Below are positions 26,990-36,658 of a stretch of 64,000 nucleotides of DNA, piece by piece; positions within the stretch are counted from its first letter, which is position 1; each line of letters begins with the position of its first letter. Under the pieces are notes generated by a model, which saw nothing but the letters and a program-made list of their open reading frames with translations, was not told the origin of the DNA and made no database searches. A program made the position numbers and the translations under genes. The stretch comes from Alkalibacter mobilis. Lineage in GTDB: Bacteria; Bacillota; Clostridia; Eubacteriales; Alkalibacteraceae. The stretch is from the NCBI RefSeq assembly GCF_015594845.1, contig NZ_JADNRK010000011.1:1-64000 (forward strand), in the 5' to 3' direction.

Positions 26990-27940
26990 TTACTTCAATC
27001 TGTCATAAAATGCCTCTACTTCGATTTTCTCAAATTCATCTTGCACGAACTTCTCATAAAATTGATTTTTCTTTATCGACAGCGCCCTTTCCCTGACGGC
27101 ATCCTCCACTTGCTCGAGTGGCAGAGTCTCCACTATTTCCCTTCCATATACATGTCCCAGGTAATATACCCCTTCACTAACCACTACTTCCGTGTTTTCA
27201 CCTATGGGCGTTGAAATCAATTCATCCCAAAAAATATTTTCCACATCCGTATAAAACACAGGTCCGAAATCGGCGGCAACTATTATCTTCTCATTATTTG
27301 AAAAATCCTCTAAAACTTGATCCACGTCCGAGCCATCAGTTTCTAAAGCCTTCAAAACATCTCCGGCAACAGTCTGATCGGTCATTACAAACCCTTTAAC
27401 ATGAACCGTGGAGTAATTGAATAGATCCATATTGTCCTCGTAGTACTTGAGAGTTTCTTCTTCGGTCAATGCTACATCGGCTATAACTTCATCATACAGT
27501 TGAAATATGAGCTGATTGTTTAAATAGCTCTCATTGATCAATTCTTCAAACTCATCTGCAGAAAGCTCATATTCCTTAAGCAAAGCCTCCAGGTCACCTT
27601 CATCGTAAAAATCATAAATTGTTTCCAGCAATTGTGTCGCTTGGGATTGAGCCTCATCCGCGTCAGGTTTCAATTCCATATTTTTTGCAACATCGACCAA
27701 TATTACGTTCTCGATGATGCCATTCAGTATATTGTTTTTCAGGTTTTGTCCATCTTCACCCGTTGTGGGCATTTCCATCTCTGAAAGGTCGTAGCTGATC
27801 TGAGTCAATAACATGTGGTGGTTGAATGTTTCGTATCCGATCTCCTGCTCACCGATGACAGCCACGGCATTACTTTGTCCGGCACAGCCACCAACCATGA
27901 ATACTGCCGCCAAGATCATCAATACAATGATTTTTTTCAT
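26990..27940 (-). CDS. Lipoprotein of the SurA/PrsA chaperone type, isomerase domain degenerate
   Basis: A 316-residue secreted lipoprotein. The signal peptide is MKKIIVLMILAAVFMV and the lipobox Cys is residue 19 in VGGC. After it comes a SurA-N-like chaperone region (about 30-165: IGEQEIGYETFN, then many acidic helices). The C-terminal part has the outline of a PpiC parvulin domain (TLKYYEDNMDLFNYSTVHVKGF, about 165-285), but lacks the clear HILV and GGDLG motifs of active enzymes. It probably acts as a chaperone on exported proteins. It is a neighbour and likely partner of the larger PrsA-like gene 29 bases upstream. Confidence 0.7.
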   Translation of the reverse strand: MKKIIVLMILAAVFMVGGCAGQSNAVAVIGEQEIGYETFNHHMLLTQISYDLSEMEMPTTGEDGQNLKNNILNGIIENVILVDVAKNMELKPDADEAQSQATQLLETIYDFYDEGDLEALLKEYELSADEFEELINESYLNNQLIFQLYDEVIADVALTEEETLKYYEDNMDLFNYSTVHVKGFVMTDQTVAGDVLKALETDGSDVDQVLEDFSNNEKIIVAADFGPVFYTDVENIFWDELISTPIGENTEVVVSEGVYYLGHVYGREIVETLPLEQVEDAVRERALSIKKNQFYEKFVQDEFEKIEVEAFYDRLK

Positions 27941-27969
27941 ATTTGCCCCCTATTATCCTGAATCCTTAC

Positions 27970-29439
27970 TTAATTGACTCTGGAAGGATATGTTTTGACA
28001 TTGTATTCATTTTTCAGCTCTTCTATATATATCTGGAAAGGATCCTTTATCTCTTCTTTTGTTATGTCGGCATCGGATCTGATTTCTTCTACCTTGGTTG
28101 TGTATGCAGATGCTGCTTTTGTCGCCAAAAGATTTGTTCTGATTTCATCCGTTTTCTCTTCCAAGGATGGAATTTCAGCATGATTTTTGTCGTAAACGTA
28201 GATGATGTGATATCCGTACTGACTTTCAACGGGCTCAACTGTTACATGGCCTTTTTCAAGATTGAATGCAGCCTCGGAAAATTCCTTAACCATCTGATCA
28301 TAGGTAAATTCGCCTAAATCAGAGGCTTCTTTGATATTTTCATCATCCTGAGCGGCCACAAACGCCGTTTCAAAGGTTTCCGCACTCTTGATGGATCCCA
28401 TCAAAGTGTCAGCGTATTCTTTTGAGTCGGTCAAGATATGCTTGGCAGATACGGTGCTTGTATCATACGATCCCTTGTTTTCTTCATAATACTCGGCGAT
28501 TTCCTCCGAAGTTACCGTTAATCCGGTTTCAAGGGATTTTTGGTACTTTTTGATCAGTGCAGCCCTTTGTGCTTCCTGTGAAACAAGTTCATCGTATTTT
28601 TCAACAGTCAGGTAATAATCCGACAAATATCCCGCTAAGGATTCTTCATCAAAGTAAGTTGCGTACTTTGATTTTAAATTTTCCACTTCCTGAGATATTT
28701 CTTCCTCAGACACGGATATTCCCGCTTGATCAGCTTTGACAGACATCAGTCTGGATTCAGCTATCTTGTTGAGTATCTCATCGTATATGTAACCTAGACT
28801 TTCATCATCACTGGGCAAACCTGACCCCGTGTTCATATAATAATCGAATTCAAGCGAACTCAACTGATAATAAAACTCGTCTTTTGTAATGGTTTCTCCA
28901 TCGATTTCCATTACTTTCTTTTCCAACTCCGAATCCTTGTTGTCGAATAACTCCGTATTGAAGTCCACGATGGCGGCATTCGCATATTTTACCTCTTCCA
29001 TGTATCTGGTAAAAAATTCCTTGAAAGATTCCTCCGTCATATTACTCGCAGACAGTATTTTGGAATATTCGGTTTCTCCCAATCCATCGATAAAACTGTC
29101 CAGAGACGAATCGACCTCCTCTTGAAAACCTTCCATGTCCACTTCCAGTTCCAGCTTCTCCGCTTCGCTTTTCAGCATGTGGATTTCTCCCATGGTGTTT
29201 AAGATATCTTCATTCAACGCCTCCAGCTCATCTCCTTCAGGCATTGCATAGCCATTGAGAGCATAGATCAATTTGTGGTAGGTAAGATAGTTATTATACT
29301 CGGATTTAAGAATTTCCACATCTCCAACTTCGACAACCACCCTGGCCATGTCTTTTTCCTGGTCGACCTGGATCATATTGCAGCCTGCAGATACTGCTAC
29401 AAGTGCGATCACGATCAGTATTATCAATTTTTTTCTCAT
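27970..29439 (-). CDS. PrsA-like foldase lipoprotein (PpiC peptidyl-prolyl isomerase)
   Basis: A 489-residue exported lipoprotein with signal peptide and lipobox Cys20 (VSAGC). Two SurA-N-like segments (about 33-150 and 165-310, the second with GETITKDEFYYQLS) come before a C-terminal PpiC domain (about 320-440). That domain has VSAKHILTDS, ASDLGEFTYDQMVKEFSEAAF and ESQYGYHIIYV, all standard parvulin motifs. It should help fold secreted proteins on the outer face of the membrane. It lies just downstream of mfd, as prsA-type genes do in several clostridia. Confidence 0.85.
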   Translation of the reverse strand: MRKKLIILIVIALVAVSAGCNMIQVDQEKDMARVVVEVGDVEILKSEYNNYLTYHKLIYALNGYAMPEGDELEALNEDILNTMGEIHMLKSEAEKLELEVDMEGFQEEVDSSLDSFIDGLGETEYSKILSASNMTEESFKEFFTRYMEEVKYANAAIVDFNTELFDNKDSELEKKVMEIDGETITKDEFYYQLSSLEFDYYMNTGSGLPSDDESLGYIYDEILNKIAESRLMSVKADQAGISVSEEEISQEVENLKSKYATYFDEESLAGYLSDYYLTVEKYDELVSQEAQRAALIKKYQKSLETGLTVTSEEIAEYYEENKGSYDTSTVSAKHILTDSKEYADTLMGSIKSAETFETAFVAAQDDENIKEASDLGEFTYDQMVKEFSEAAFNLEKGHVTVEPVESQYGYHIIYVYDKNHAEIPSLEEKTDEIRTNLLATKAASAYTTKVEEIRSDADITKEEIKDPFQIYIEELKNEYNVKTYPSRVN

Positions 29440-29475
29440 GTTAAGATACTCATCTCCTCGTGTTTATTATGAACA

Positions 29476-32400
29476 TTATATCCCTTGACCGTCCTTTTTA
29501 AAATCATTGATTCTTTCGATCAAGCTCTTGACTGCCTGAAGATTTTTCACTCCATCTCCATGGCCCTTGATCGTCAAGCTCATCTTGGTGTCTCCGGGAT
29601 TGAATTTTATCTTATCAGTCTTAATCAATTCTTTAATTTCCAAAGGCTCCAGATAATGTCCTTCATCAAAAACGAATTTGATATCCTGTCCTGTTTCCTT
29701 AACCGACTCGATCCCTGCCGTTGAAGCTGAATTTTTCACAAGAGCCACATTTATCAGGTTTAAAACAGCTTTGGGTATATCCCCGTATCTGTCGATCAGC
29801 TCGTCTTTGATTTCGTCAGCATCACCGGAATTTTCAACCCCTGCAATTTTTTTATACAATTCGTACTTTTGTTTCTCGCTTTGGATATAGAAATCCGGTA
29901 TGTATGCATCCACCTTGATTTCAACTGACGCCTTAACTTTATCCTCTTTTTTCAAGCCTTGAAGTTCATGGACCGCATCTTCCAGAAGACGTGTATACAT
30001 CTCGTAACCCACAGACAGAAGGTGCCCGTGTTGTTCAGGTCCCAGAATATTTCCCGCTCCTCTAATTTCCAGATCTCTCATGGCTATTTTGAACCCGGAA
30101 CCGAAATCCGTGAAGTCCTTGATTGCCTTCAACCGTTTTTCTGCAACTTCTTTAAGTGCCTTATCCTGCTTATAAGTTATGTATGCAAAAGACAGTCTAT
30201 CAGATCTTCCGACTCTTCCCCTGAGTTGGTACAACTGGGAAAGTCCCATTTGATCAGCATTTTCAATGATCATTGTATTGGCGCGTGCAATATCCAACCC
30301 GGATTCAATGATGGTCGTACAGACAAGGACGTCAAACTCGTGATCTATAAATTCCATCATCACATTTTCGAGTCTTGTTTCTCCCATCTGCCCGTGGGCG
30401 ACCCCGATTTTTGCCTCAGGAACCATGTTTTGTATCTTTTCGGCAACGGATTCGATCCCCCTGACCCTGTTGTATACGTAGTATACCTGCCCGCCTCTGG
30501 CAATTTCACGTTCAATGGCATCCTTGATGATCACATCGTTGTACTCCATGACATAAGTCTGAACAGGCGTCCGGTTGTGGGGCGGTTCGTCTATAACACT
30601 CATATCTCTCGCGCCTATCAAAGACATGTGCAGCGTTCGAGGTATGGGCGTAGCCGTCAAAGTTATCACGTCGATGTTTGCTTTTATGGCTTTTATTTTT
30701 TCTTTGTGTTTGACTCCGAACCTTTGCTCTTCGTCGATTATCAAAAGTCCCAGATCTTCAAAAACTACATCTTTGGACAACAGTCTATGGGTCCCAATGA
30801 CGATATCGACTCTCTTTTTTCTTATATCTTTTATGATCTCTTCCTGCTGGGCTTTTGTCCGGAATCTGGACAGCATTTCTATCTTGATTGGATAATCTGA
30901 AAATCTTTGAACAAAGTTGTTGAAATGCTGCTGTGCCAAAACCGTGGTGGGAACCAAAACCGCTACTTGTTTGCTGTCCATGACCGCCTTGAATGCTGCG
31001 CGGATGGCAACTTCGGTTTTTCCATATCCAACGTCTCCGCATATCAACCTGTCCATCGGCACCGCAGATTCCATGTCTTTTTTCACATCTTCAATGGCTC
31101 TCAGTTGATCATCGGTTTCCTGGTATGGGAACTTTTCTTCAAACTCTTTTATCCATTCATTGTCCGGGGGAAACCTGTGACCTTTGACGTTCATCCTGTT
31201 AGCATAGATTTCCATCAATTCTCTGGCCAAATTATCTACAGATTTTTTGGCGTTGCTCTTGACCTTTTTCCATTCGGCGGAATCCAGCCTGTTGAGTTTT
31301 GGCTCCTTGTCACCGAAACTCATATAAACCTGTATGGAATCCATTTGGTCTATGGGGATGTACAGTTTATCGCCTTTTGCGTATCTAAGGTGCAAAAAAT
31401 CTTTTTTTATCCCTTCGATGGGGATTTGTTCCATGCCCATATACACACCAATACCATGGACATCGTGAACTATATAGTCCCCGACTTTAAGCTGTGTGAA
31501 ACTTTCTATCTTTTTTCTTTTTTTCTTTTTCTCTTTTTTCTTCTTTACTTCTTTTTTGAATATCTCACTGTAAGTCAGCCAAACCATTTTATCCGAATAT
31601 AACTCGAATCCGGACTTGATCCCGGACTTTATTATATTTACACTGCCCTTGTCCAGGTCTTCTTTAATTTCCGAAGTAAACGCTATCTGATAACCACCCA
31701 ACATCTCTTTCAAGGATTCGAGTTCCCTCGAAGTCTCGTAAGAGATGAACACATGGTAATCTTTTGCGAACCAATCAGTTATTTGATCTGCCAGAGCTCC
31801 GATCTTTCCGTAAAAGGAATAAACCTGTCTGCTGGACGCATCGATTTCCACGTCTACCGGAAAAGCGGAAAAATTTCTGGTCAATTTATGAAACTCAACT
31901 GTCCTTCGGCCGGAAATCCTGCGATGGATAAAAGAAGGGTCGTTGTACGTTTCCAACAACCTAGGCAAAACTTCACCTTTTTCCAACAAATTTTTGAATT
32001 CTTCCTCTATCCTGACATTTATTGACTGGATGATTTCAGCAAATCCATTAGCTTCGTCAAGAAACACCCTGTCCTCATCATCAAACCAACCTAGAATATC
32101 TACTAATTCATCTTCAGACCAAGGTATCAGTGAGGAAATATTTTTTAAAGTGCCTTCCCCTATGCGTTCTTTCAATTCCTGCAAAGCACTTTGGGAATCC
32201 CTGTTGCTTATTTTGGAAACGTAATCAGCTAGGTATTCTAAAGCCCCGTTTTGCATCTTATCTAATGTTTCCTTGGAGAAGACAAGCTCCCGGGCAGGAG
32301 TTATCTTTAATTTGTCAAGTTTGCTAACCGACTTTTGGTCGGCAGGGTCGAATACTCTAATGGAATCGACTTCTTCATCAAACAATTCGATCCTGAAGGG

Positions 32401-32967
32401 TCTTTCGCTGATGGCGTCAAATACGTCCAATATTCCTCCCCTGACAGCAAATTCACACCTGTTTTCAACCTGTTCCACTCTTTCATATCCTAAAGCCCTT
32501 AGATCATCCAGAAGGGAATTTAAATTTATCTCATCTTCCATTCTTATGGATATGGAGGACTTTTTATACCTGTCCTTTGGAATCATTTTCTGCATCAGCG
32601 CATCAGGCGTGGTAACAATCAGCTTTCCTTTTTTCGAAATCACGGCATCGAGTACTTTAAGCCGTTCCAGACTCACCTCTCTGCTCCTGTTTTCCAAGAA
32701 CAAAAAATGATACGGCTCCGCCGGTAAATAAAAAGCTCTTCCTGGAGCTACCGACTCCATGAAACCAACATATTCCTTTGCCTTGGATTCATTTGCACAA
32801 ATCATCATGTGGTTTCTTTTTTCATGGGATAAAACCAAAGCTGCGATGGCTTTTATCTCGTCTTCCGCATTGTAAACCCCAATCCTCTGACGGTTTGATT
32901 TGTAGCTTTTGTGAATTTCGGTCAATAATTTTGTTCTTTTTAATATATCGACCAAAGGGTCTTTCAT
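29476..32967 (-). CDS. mfd: Transcription-repair coupling factor Mfd
   Basis: Removes RNA polymerase stalled at DNA lesions and recruits the UvrA repair machinery. The protein has about 1163 residues. It has an N-terminal UvrB-like region (FYLPAEPYHFL, LIVTTPDALMQK), an RNA polymerase-interaction domain (LKVGDYIVHDVHGIGVYMG, about residue 490), then the RecG-like helicase with Walker A CGDVGYGKTEVA, IIDEEQRFGVKHKE and GRVGRSDR, and the C-terminal autoinhibitory domain. GGAGGAG lies just upstream of the ATG at 32967, so I prefer it over the TTG eleven codons earlier. A Lys-rich stretch is seen near residue 470. Confidence 0.97.
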   Translation of the reverse strand: MKDPLVDILKRTKLLTEIHKSYKSNRQRIGVYNAEDEIKAIAALVLSHEKRNHMMICANESKAKEYVGFMESVAPGRAFYLPAEPYHFLFLENRSREVSLERLKVLDAVISKKGKLIVTTPDALMQKMIPKDRYKKSSISIRMEDEINLNSLLDDLRALGYERVEQVENRCEFAVRGGILDVFDAISERPFRIELFDEEVDSIRVFDPADQKSVSKLDKLKITPARELVFSKETLDKMQNGALEYLADYVSKISNRDSQSALQELKERIGEGTLKNISSLIPWSEDELVDILGWFDDEDRVFLDEANGFAEIIQSINVRIEEEFKNLLEKGEVLPRLLETYNDPSFIHRRISGRRTVEFHKLTRNFSAFPVDVEIDASSRQVYSFYGKIGALADQITDWFAKDYHVFISYETSRELESLKEMLGGYQIAFTSEIKEDLDKGSVNIIKSGIKSGFELYSDKMVWLTYSEIFKKEVKKKKEKKKKRKKIESFTQLKVGDYIVHDVHGIGVYMGMEQIPIEGIKKDFLHLRYAKGDKLYIPIDQMDSIQVYMSFGDKEPKLNRLDSAEWKKVKSNAKKSVDNLARELMEIYANRMNVKGHRFPPDNEWIKEFEEKFPYQETDDQLRAIEDVKKDMESAVPMDRLICGDVGYGKTEVAIRAAFKAVMDSKQVAVLVPTTVLAQQHFNNFVQRFSDYPIKIEMLSRFRTKAQQEEIIKDIRKKRVDIVIGTHRLLSKDVVFEDLGLLIIDEEQRFGVKHKEKIKAIKANIDVITLTATPIPRTLHMSLIGARDMSVIDEPPHNRTPVQTYVMEYNDVIIKDAIEREIARGGQVYYVYNRVRGIESVAEKIQNMVPEAKIGVAHGQMGETRLENVMMEFIDHEFDVLVCTTIIESGLDIARANTMIIENADQMGLSQLYQLRGRVGRSDRLSFAYITYKQDKALKEVAEKRLKAIKDFTDFGSGFKIAMRDLEIRGAGNILGPEQHGHLLSVGYEMYTRLLEDAVHELQGLKKEDKVKASVEIKVDAYIPDFYIQSEKQKYELYKKIAGVENSGDADEIKDELIDRYGDIPKAVLNLINVALVKNSASTAGIESVKETGQDIKFVFDEGHYLEPLEIKELIKTDKIKFNPGDTKMSLTIKGHGDGVKNLQAVKSLIERINDFKKDGQGI

Positions 32968-33028
32968 AGATTTCTCCTCCATATCGGTAAAGACCGGCAA
33001 TTAGCCGGGCGTGGATTTTACCAGGTTC

Positions 33029-33583
33029 TTACCTGTTGTATTGGTTCATGGCTTCGTTTATACCCATTTCCAAAAACATTTCAACAGCTTCCGCTGATTT
33101 GATAACTGCATCTTTCATCAGGGTCATCTCGTCAGGGGAAAACCTTCCCAAAACGTATGCGGCGAGATCCCCATGCCCTGGTTTACCTATGCCAATCCTG
33201 AGTCTGGGCATCTGGTCGCTTTTGACCATACTTATTATGGATTTCATTCCATTGTGCGTTCCCGGTCCACCTTTGCTCCTCAGCCTGATCTTTCCCGGTT
33301 CCAGATCCACATCATCGTAAACTATCAGAATATCTTCCGGGTCAACATCATAATAATCCAGGATTTCAGCTACACTTTCACCGCTCAAATTCATATAAGT
33401 TTGCGGTTTGACCAAAAAAACCTTCTCCCCTTTGAATCTGAATTCCCCGACTAAAGCTTTATGCTTGGATTTGAAATCCACTTGATGCCTTTGGGCCATG
33501 TGATCTACCAATTCGAACCCGATATTATGCCTTGTAAGGTCGTATTTTCTTTCCGGATTTCCCAATCCTACCACTACTTTCAT
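33029..33583 (-). CDS. pth: Peptidyl-tRNA hydrolase
   Basis: Frees tRNA from prematurely released peptidyl-tRNA. The 184 residues carry the signature GLGNPERKYDLTRHNIGFE (about 6-24, catalytic His20), KPQTYMNLSGESV (Asn68), VYDDVDLEPGKIRLR (Asp93) and GGPGTHNGMKSI (Asn114). All catalytic positions are present. Order prs-pth-mfd matches Bacillus, where pth is spoVC; the ctc-type L25 gene found between prs and pth there is missing. Confidence 0.97.
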   Translation of the reverse strand: MKVVVGLGNPERKYDLTRHNIGFELVDHMAQRHQVDFKSKHKALVGEFRFKGEKVFLVKPQTYMNLSGESVAEILDYYDVDPEDILIVYDDVDLEPGKIRLRSKGGPGTHNGMKSIISMVKSDQMPRLRIGIGKPGHGDLAAYVLGRFSPDEMTLMKDAVIKSAEAVEMFLEMGINEAMNQYNR

Positions 33584-33622
33584 ATCTTCACCATATTTCT
33601 TTTGATTCTTTATAAATATTAA

Positions 33623-33642
33623 GAGGCAAGTCTCCTTGCCTC
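33623..33642 (-). terminator. Hairpin between prs and pth
   Basis: A perfect eight-base stem GAGGCAAG / CTTGCCTC with a four-base loop, 18 bases past the prs stop codon. The downstream minus-strand sequence (TTAATATTTAT) is T rich but broken, so this is a moderate terminator or attenuator. Confidence 0.55.
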
Positions 33643-33660
33643 CTTGATTTTCTCAATTGA

Positions 33661-34608
33661 TCAATCAAACAATGTGCTGACAGATTCACTATTGTGAACT
33701 CTCTCAATGGCTTTTGCAAAGATAGGTCCCACTGATAGCACCTTGAACATGTCCAGAAACTTTTCATCGGGTATGTCTATGGTATTCAGCGTCACCAACT
33801 CTTCGATGGCGGAATCCTTTATCCTTTGCACCGCAGGACCCGACAATACCGCATGGGTGCAAGCTGCAAATACGCTCTTTGCGCCCATCTGTTTAAGTGC
33901 GTTGGCACCATTGCAGATGGTACCCGCCGTATCTATCATGTCGTCAACCAAAATGCAGTTTTTGTCCTTTATGTCCCCGATAATGTTCATGACCTCGGAT
34001 ACATTCGCTTTTGGTCGCCTTTTATCTATGATGGCCAAGGGAGAATTAAGCATTTCAGCCAATTTTCTAGATCTTGGAACACTTCCCGCATCCGGTGAAA
34101 CTACCACCAAATCGTCTCTGTTCAAAGATTTGTAATATTCTGCAATGATCGGCAGCCCCAAAAGGTGATCTACCGGCATATCGAAAAATCCCTGGATCTG
34201 CGTTGCATGAAGATCCATGGTGATCACTCTGTCCGCTCCTGCCACGGTGATCAAGTCGGCCACCAGTTTTGCAGTTATCGGATCTCTTGATTTAGCTTTT
34301 CTATCCTGCCTCGCATAACCGTAGTAAGGTATTACAGCATTTATTCTACCTGCAGAAGCTCTTTTCATGGCATCGATGCTTATCAAGAGTTCCATCAGAT
34401 TGTTGTTGACTGGATATGACGTGGATTGAATGACAAACACATCCGCACCCCTCACAGTTTCATTAAGGTTGAATGATATCTCCCCGTCACTGAAAGTCTT
34501 TAAAGATGCATCAGTCAGATTCATCTCCAGATGGTCTGCAATTTCCTTCGCCAGTTTAATGTTTGAATTGCCTGCAATAATTTTCATTTCTTTGAATTTA
34601 CCGTCCAT
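33661..34608 (-). CDS. prs: Ribose-phosphate pyrophosphokinase
   Basis: Makes PRPP from ribose 5-phosphate and ATP, feeding the purine operon, hpt and purR signalling, all in this window. At 315 residues it is standard. Seen are FSDGEISFNLNETVRG (about 40-55), NNNLMELLISIDAMKRASA, YARQDRKAKSRDPITAK (ATP site), the metal and ribose loop VVSPDAGSVPRSRKLAE, and the PRPP loop CILVDDMIDTAGT (about 215-227). GGAGGAG lies upstream, a little farther than usual from the ATG. Order glmU-prs is conserved. Confidence 0.97.
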   Translation of the reverse strand: MDGKFKEMKIIAGNSNIKLAKEIADHLEMNLTDASLKTFSDGEISFNLNETVRGADVFVIQSTSYPVNNNLMELLISIDAMKRASAGRINAVIPYYGYARQDRKAKSRDPITAKLVADLITVAGADRVITMDLHATQIQGFFDMPVDHLLGLPIIAEYYKSLNRDDLVVVSPDAGSVPRSRKLAEMLNSPLAIIDKRRPKANVSEVMNIIGDIKDKNCILVDDMIDTAGTICNGANALKQMGAKSVFAACTHAVLSGPAVQRIKDSAIEELVTLNTIDIPDEKFLDMFKVLSVGPIFAKAIERVHNSESVSTLFD

Positions 34609-34678
34609 TTGCGCTTATCTCCTCCTAATATCTATCCAATATTGAATCCCCGATCGATTTTCGCAAGGTCCAATTGGT

Positions 34679-36061
34679 TTACTTTTCATCCACCTTTTTT
34701 CTGTCATGAGTTTTATAGTAATTTTCTTTTGTTACTTGCCTGGATCTTGCAATAGCAAGGGAATCTTTGGGAACCTCTTCAGTTATTGTGGAACCTGCCG
34801 CTATATAGGATCCTTCCCTAACGGTAACTGGAGATACCAGGTTTGTATTACAGCCAACAAAAACATCGTCTTCGACGACCGTTATATGTTTTTCCTTTCC
34901 ATCGTAGTTTACAAAAACTACTCCACAACCCAAGTTAACGTTTTTTCCAACGTATGCGTCTCCAACATAAGTAAGGTGGGAAGCTTTGGAACCGTCACCG
35001 AATCTGGCATTTTTCATTTCTACGAAATCACCGATTTTCGCATTCTTTCCAATTTTGCAGTCCGGCCTTATATACGCATATGGACCGATCTTTGAGTATT
35101 CTCCTACAGAACTGCCCACAAGTATCGAGGTCTGTATGGTCACACCATCGGCAATTTTGCAGTCCGTGATCTTGCTTCTTTCCAATATTGTGCACCCTGA
35201 ACCTATTTGAGTCTCTCCTTCCAAAATGCACCCTGGATATATTACGGTGTCTCTGCCTATGGTAACTTCCTTGTTTATATAAGTTGCGTCAGGATCTATT
35301 ATAGTGACTCCATTTTCCATGTGATGCTCGTTGATGCGTCTTCTCAAGATTTTTTCGACTTGGGCAAGCTCTACCCTTGAGTTTACAGCCTTGATATTTT
35401 CAACATCTGTAATAAATGTCCCTGTCTTCAAACCGTCTTTATTCATTATTTCGATCACATCAGTAAGATAATACTCTTGCTGGGCATTGTCATTTCCCAA
35501 TTTATCCAGGGATTTGATCAAATCACCACTGTTAAAACAATACATGCCGGAATTGATTTCATTGATTTTCAATTCTTCGTCAGTTCCGTCTTTTTGTTCT
35601 ACGATCCTCGACAAATTGCCGTTGTTATCCTTGACAATTCTACCATAACCTGTAGGATTTTGCATCATTGCAGTCAAAACAGTTGCACTATTCCCCCCGG
35701 ATTCATGGTTTTCCATCATTTTCGACAAGGTATTTCCATCTATTAAAGGAGCATCTCCTACAAGAACCAAGACATTCGTGTCATCATTTGGAAGAAATTC
35801 TTTTGAAACCATCAATGCATGCCCTGTACCCAGCTGCTGGTCCTGAGATATGTAATTTATTTCAGACCCCATAGCTTCCATTATCATTTCTTTCTTGTGA
35901 CCGACAATGGCGTAAACCTGGGACACCCCAGCCTCTGTGCAGCCATCGACAACATGTGCCAGCATATATTTTCCGGCCGCCTTATGCAGTACCTTGGGTA
36001 TCTCGGACTTCATCCGAGTTCCTTTTCCGGCTGCCAATATCAATGCGATCGTATTGCTCAT
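34679..36061 (-). CDS. glmU: Bifunctional N-acetylglucosamine-1-phosphate uridyltransferase / glucosamine-1-phosphate acetyltransferase
   Basis: Makes UDP-GlcNAc for peptidoglycan. The N-terminal pyrophosphorylase domain has LAAGKGTRMKSEIPKVLH (about 9-26), GTGHAL and GDAPLID. The C-terminal left-handed beta helix has hexapeptide repeats from about residue 250 to 435 and the acetyltransferase residues in AYIRPDCKIGKN, KASHLTYVGDA and NYDGKEKH. At 460 residues it is full length. It is the first of a glmU-prs pair downstream of spoVG, the same order as gcaD-prs in Bacillus. Confidence 0.97.
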   Translation of the reverse strand: MSNTIALILAAGKGTRMKSEIPKVLHKAAGKYMLAHVVDGCTEAGVSQVYAIVGHKKEMIMEAMGSEINYISQDQQLGTGHALMVSKEFLPNDDTNVLVLVGDAPLIDGNTLSKMMENHESGGNSATVLTAMMQNPTGYGRIVKDNNGNLSRIVEQKDGTDEELKINEINSGMYCFNSGDLIKSLDKLGNDNAQQEYYLTDVIEIMNKDGLKTGTFITDVENIKAVNSRVELAQVEKILRRRINEHHMENGVTIIDPDATYINKEVTIGRDTVIYPGCILEGETQIGSGCTILERSKITDCKIADGVTIQTSILVGSSVGEYSKIGPYAYIRPDCKIGKNAKIGDFVEMKNARFGDGSKASHLTYVGDAYVGKNVNLGCGVVFVNYDGKEKHITVVEDDVFVGCNTNLVSPVTVREGSYIAAGSTITEEVPKDSLAIARSRQVTKENYYKTHDRKKVDEK

Positions 36062-36172
36062 TCATTGTACCTCCAATTTTCTTAATCAACGCAATAATAT
36101 TATATGATTTATTACAGCTTTTGTACACCGCCAATATAACATATAAAATGGGGTTTAGCCTCACAACCTGCA

Positions 36173-36202
36173 AAAAATAAAAAAAGGGACCATTAGATCC
36201 CT
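36173..36202 (-). terminator. Terminator after spoVG
   Basis: On the minus strand AGGGA, an eight-base loop and TCCCT are followed by seven T's, an A, and six more T's, 20 bases past the spoVG stop codon. It separates spoVG from glmU. Confidence 0.75.
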
Positions 36203-36221
36203 GAAGTATCATTTGCCTGTA

Positions 36222-36518
36222 TCAATAATCTGTTTCCGATGATTCCTCTTCGTCATCCTGTTCTTCAAGAACTGCAGTATACTTCTCCAGAACGGAATCC
36301 TGAATCTGAGTTCTTGTCTCCATATTGATCGGATGAGCTATATCCTTAAACTCTCCGTCAGGAGTCTTTCTGCTTGGCATGGCAATGAACAAACCGTTCT
36401 GTCCTTCTATGATCTTAATGTCATGAACAACGAACTGATCGTCAAAGGTAACCGAAACTATGGCCTTCATTTTACCTTCTTTTGAGATCTTTCTAACTCT
36501 TACATCTGTGATTTGCAT
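36222..36518 (-). CDS. spoVG: SpoVG, septation regulator / RNA-binding protein
   Basis: A 98-residue protein. It starts [11 protein letters not shown], contains [21 protein letters not shown] and the family hallmark [23 protein letters not shown] (about 43-65), and ends in a very acidic tail. SpoVG is widespread in Firmicutes including non-spore-formers, where it acts as a DNA- or RNA-binding regulator. Its presence does not imply sporulation. A GGGGAGG ribosome binding site precedes the ATG, and a TATAAT-like box is about 70 bases upstream. It lies between purR and glmU as in Bacillus. Confidence 0.95.
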   Translation of the reverse strand: MQITDVRVRKISKEGKMKAIVSVTFDDQFVVHDIKIIEGQNGLFIAMPSRKTPDGEFKDIAHPINMETRTQIQDSVLEKYTAVLEEQDDEEESSETDY

Positions 36519-36658
36519 TTTTTAGCCTCCCCTTTAGTAATAAAACATCGAAAACATTGACATATACTTATATTCCCATTATATAGGACTTCTAACACTT
36601 TTTTTAGTATTTTTTTTGATTTTTTTTATTTTTCTAAAAACGATCTTTGTCTTCAATT

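Noticed and set aside
29959-31602. Two long plus-strand frames (313 and 231 codons) opposite mfd
   Set aside because: They are antisense shadows of mfd, whose motifs are complete over the whole region.
36519-36658. Sigma-H promoter for spoVG as in Bacillus
   Set aside because: A GAAT-like -10 is present but no convincing AGGANNT -35 at the right distance; a TATAAT box fits at least as well.
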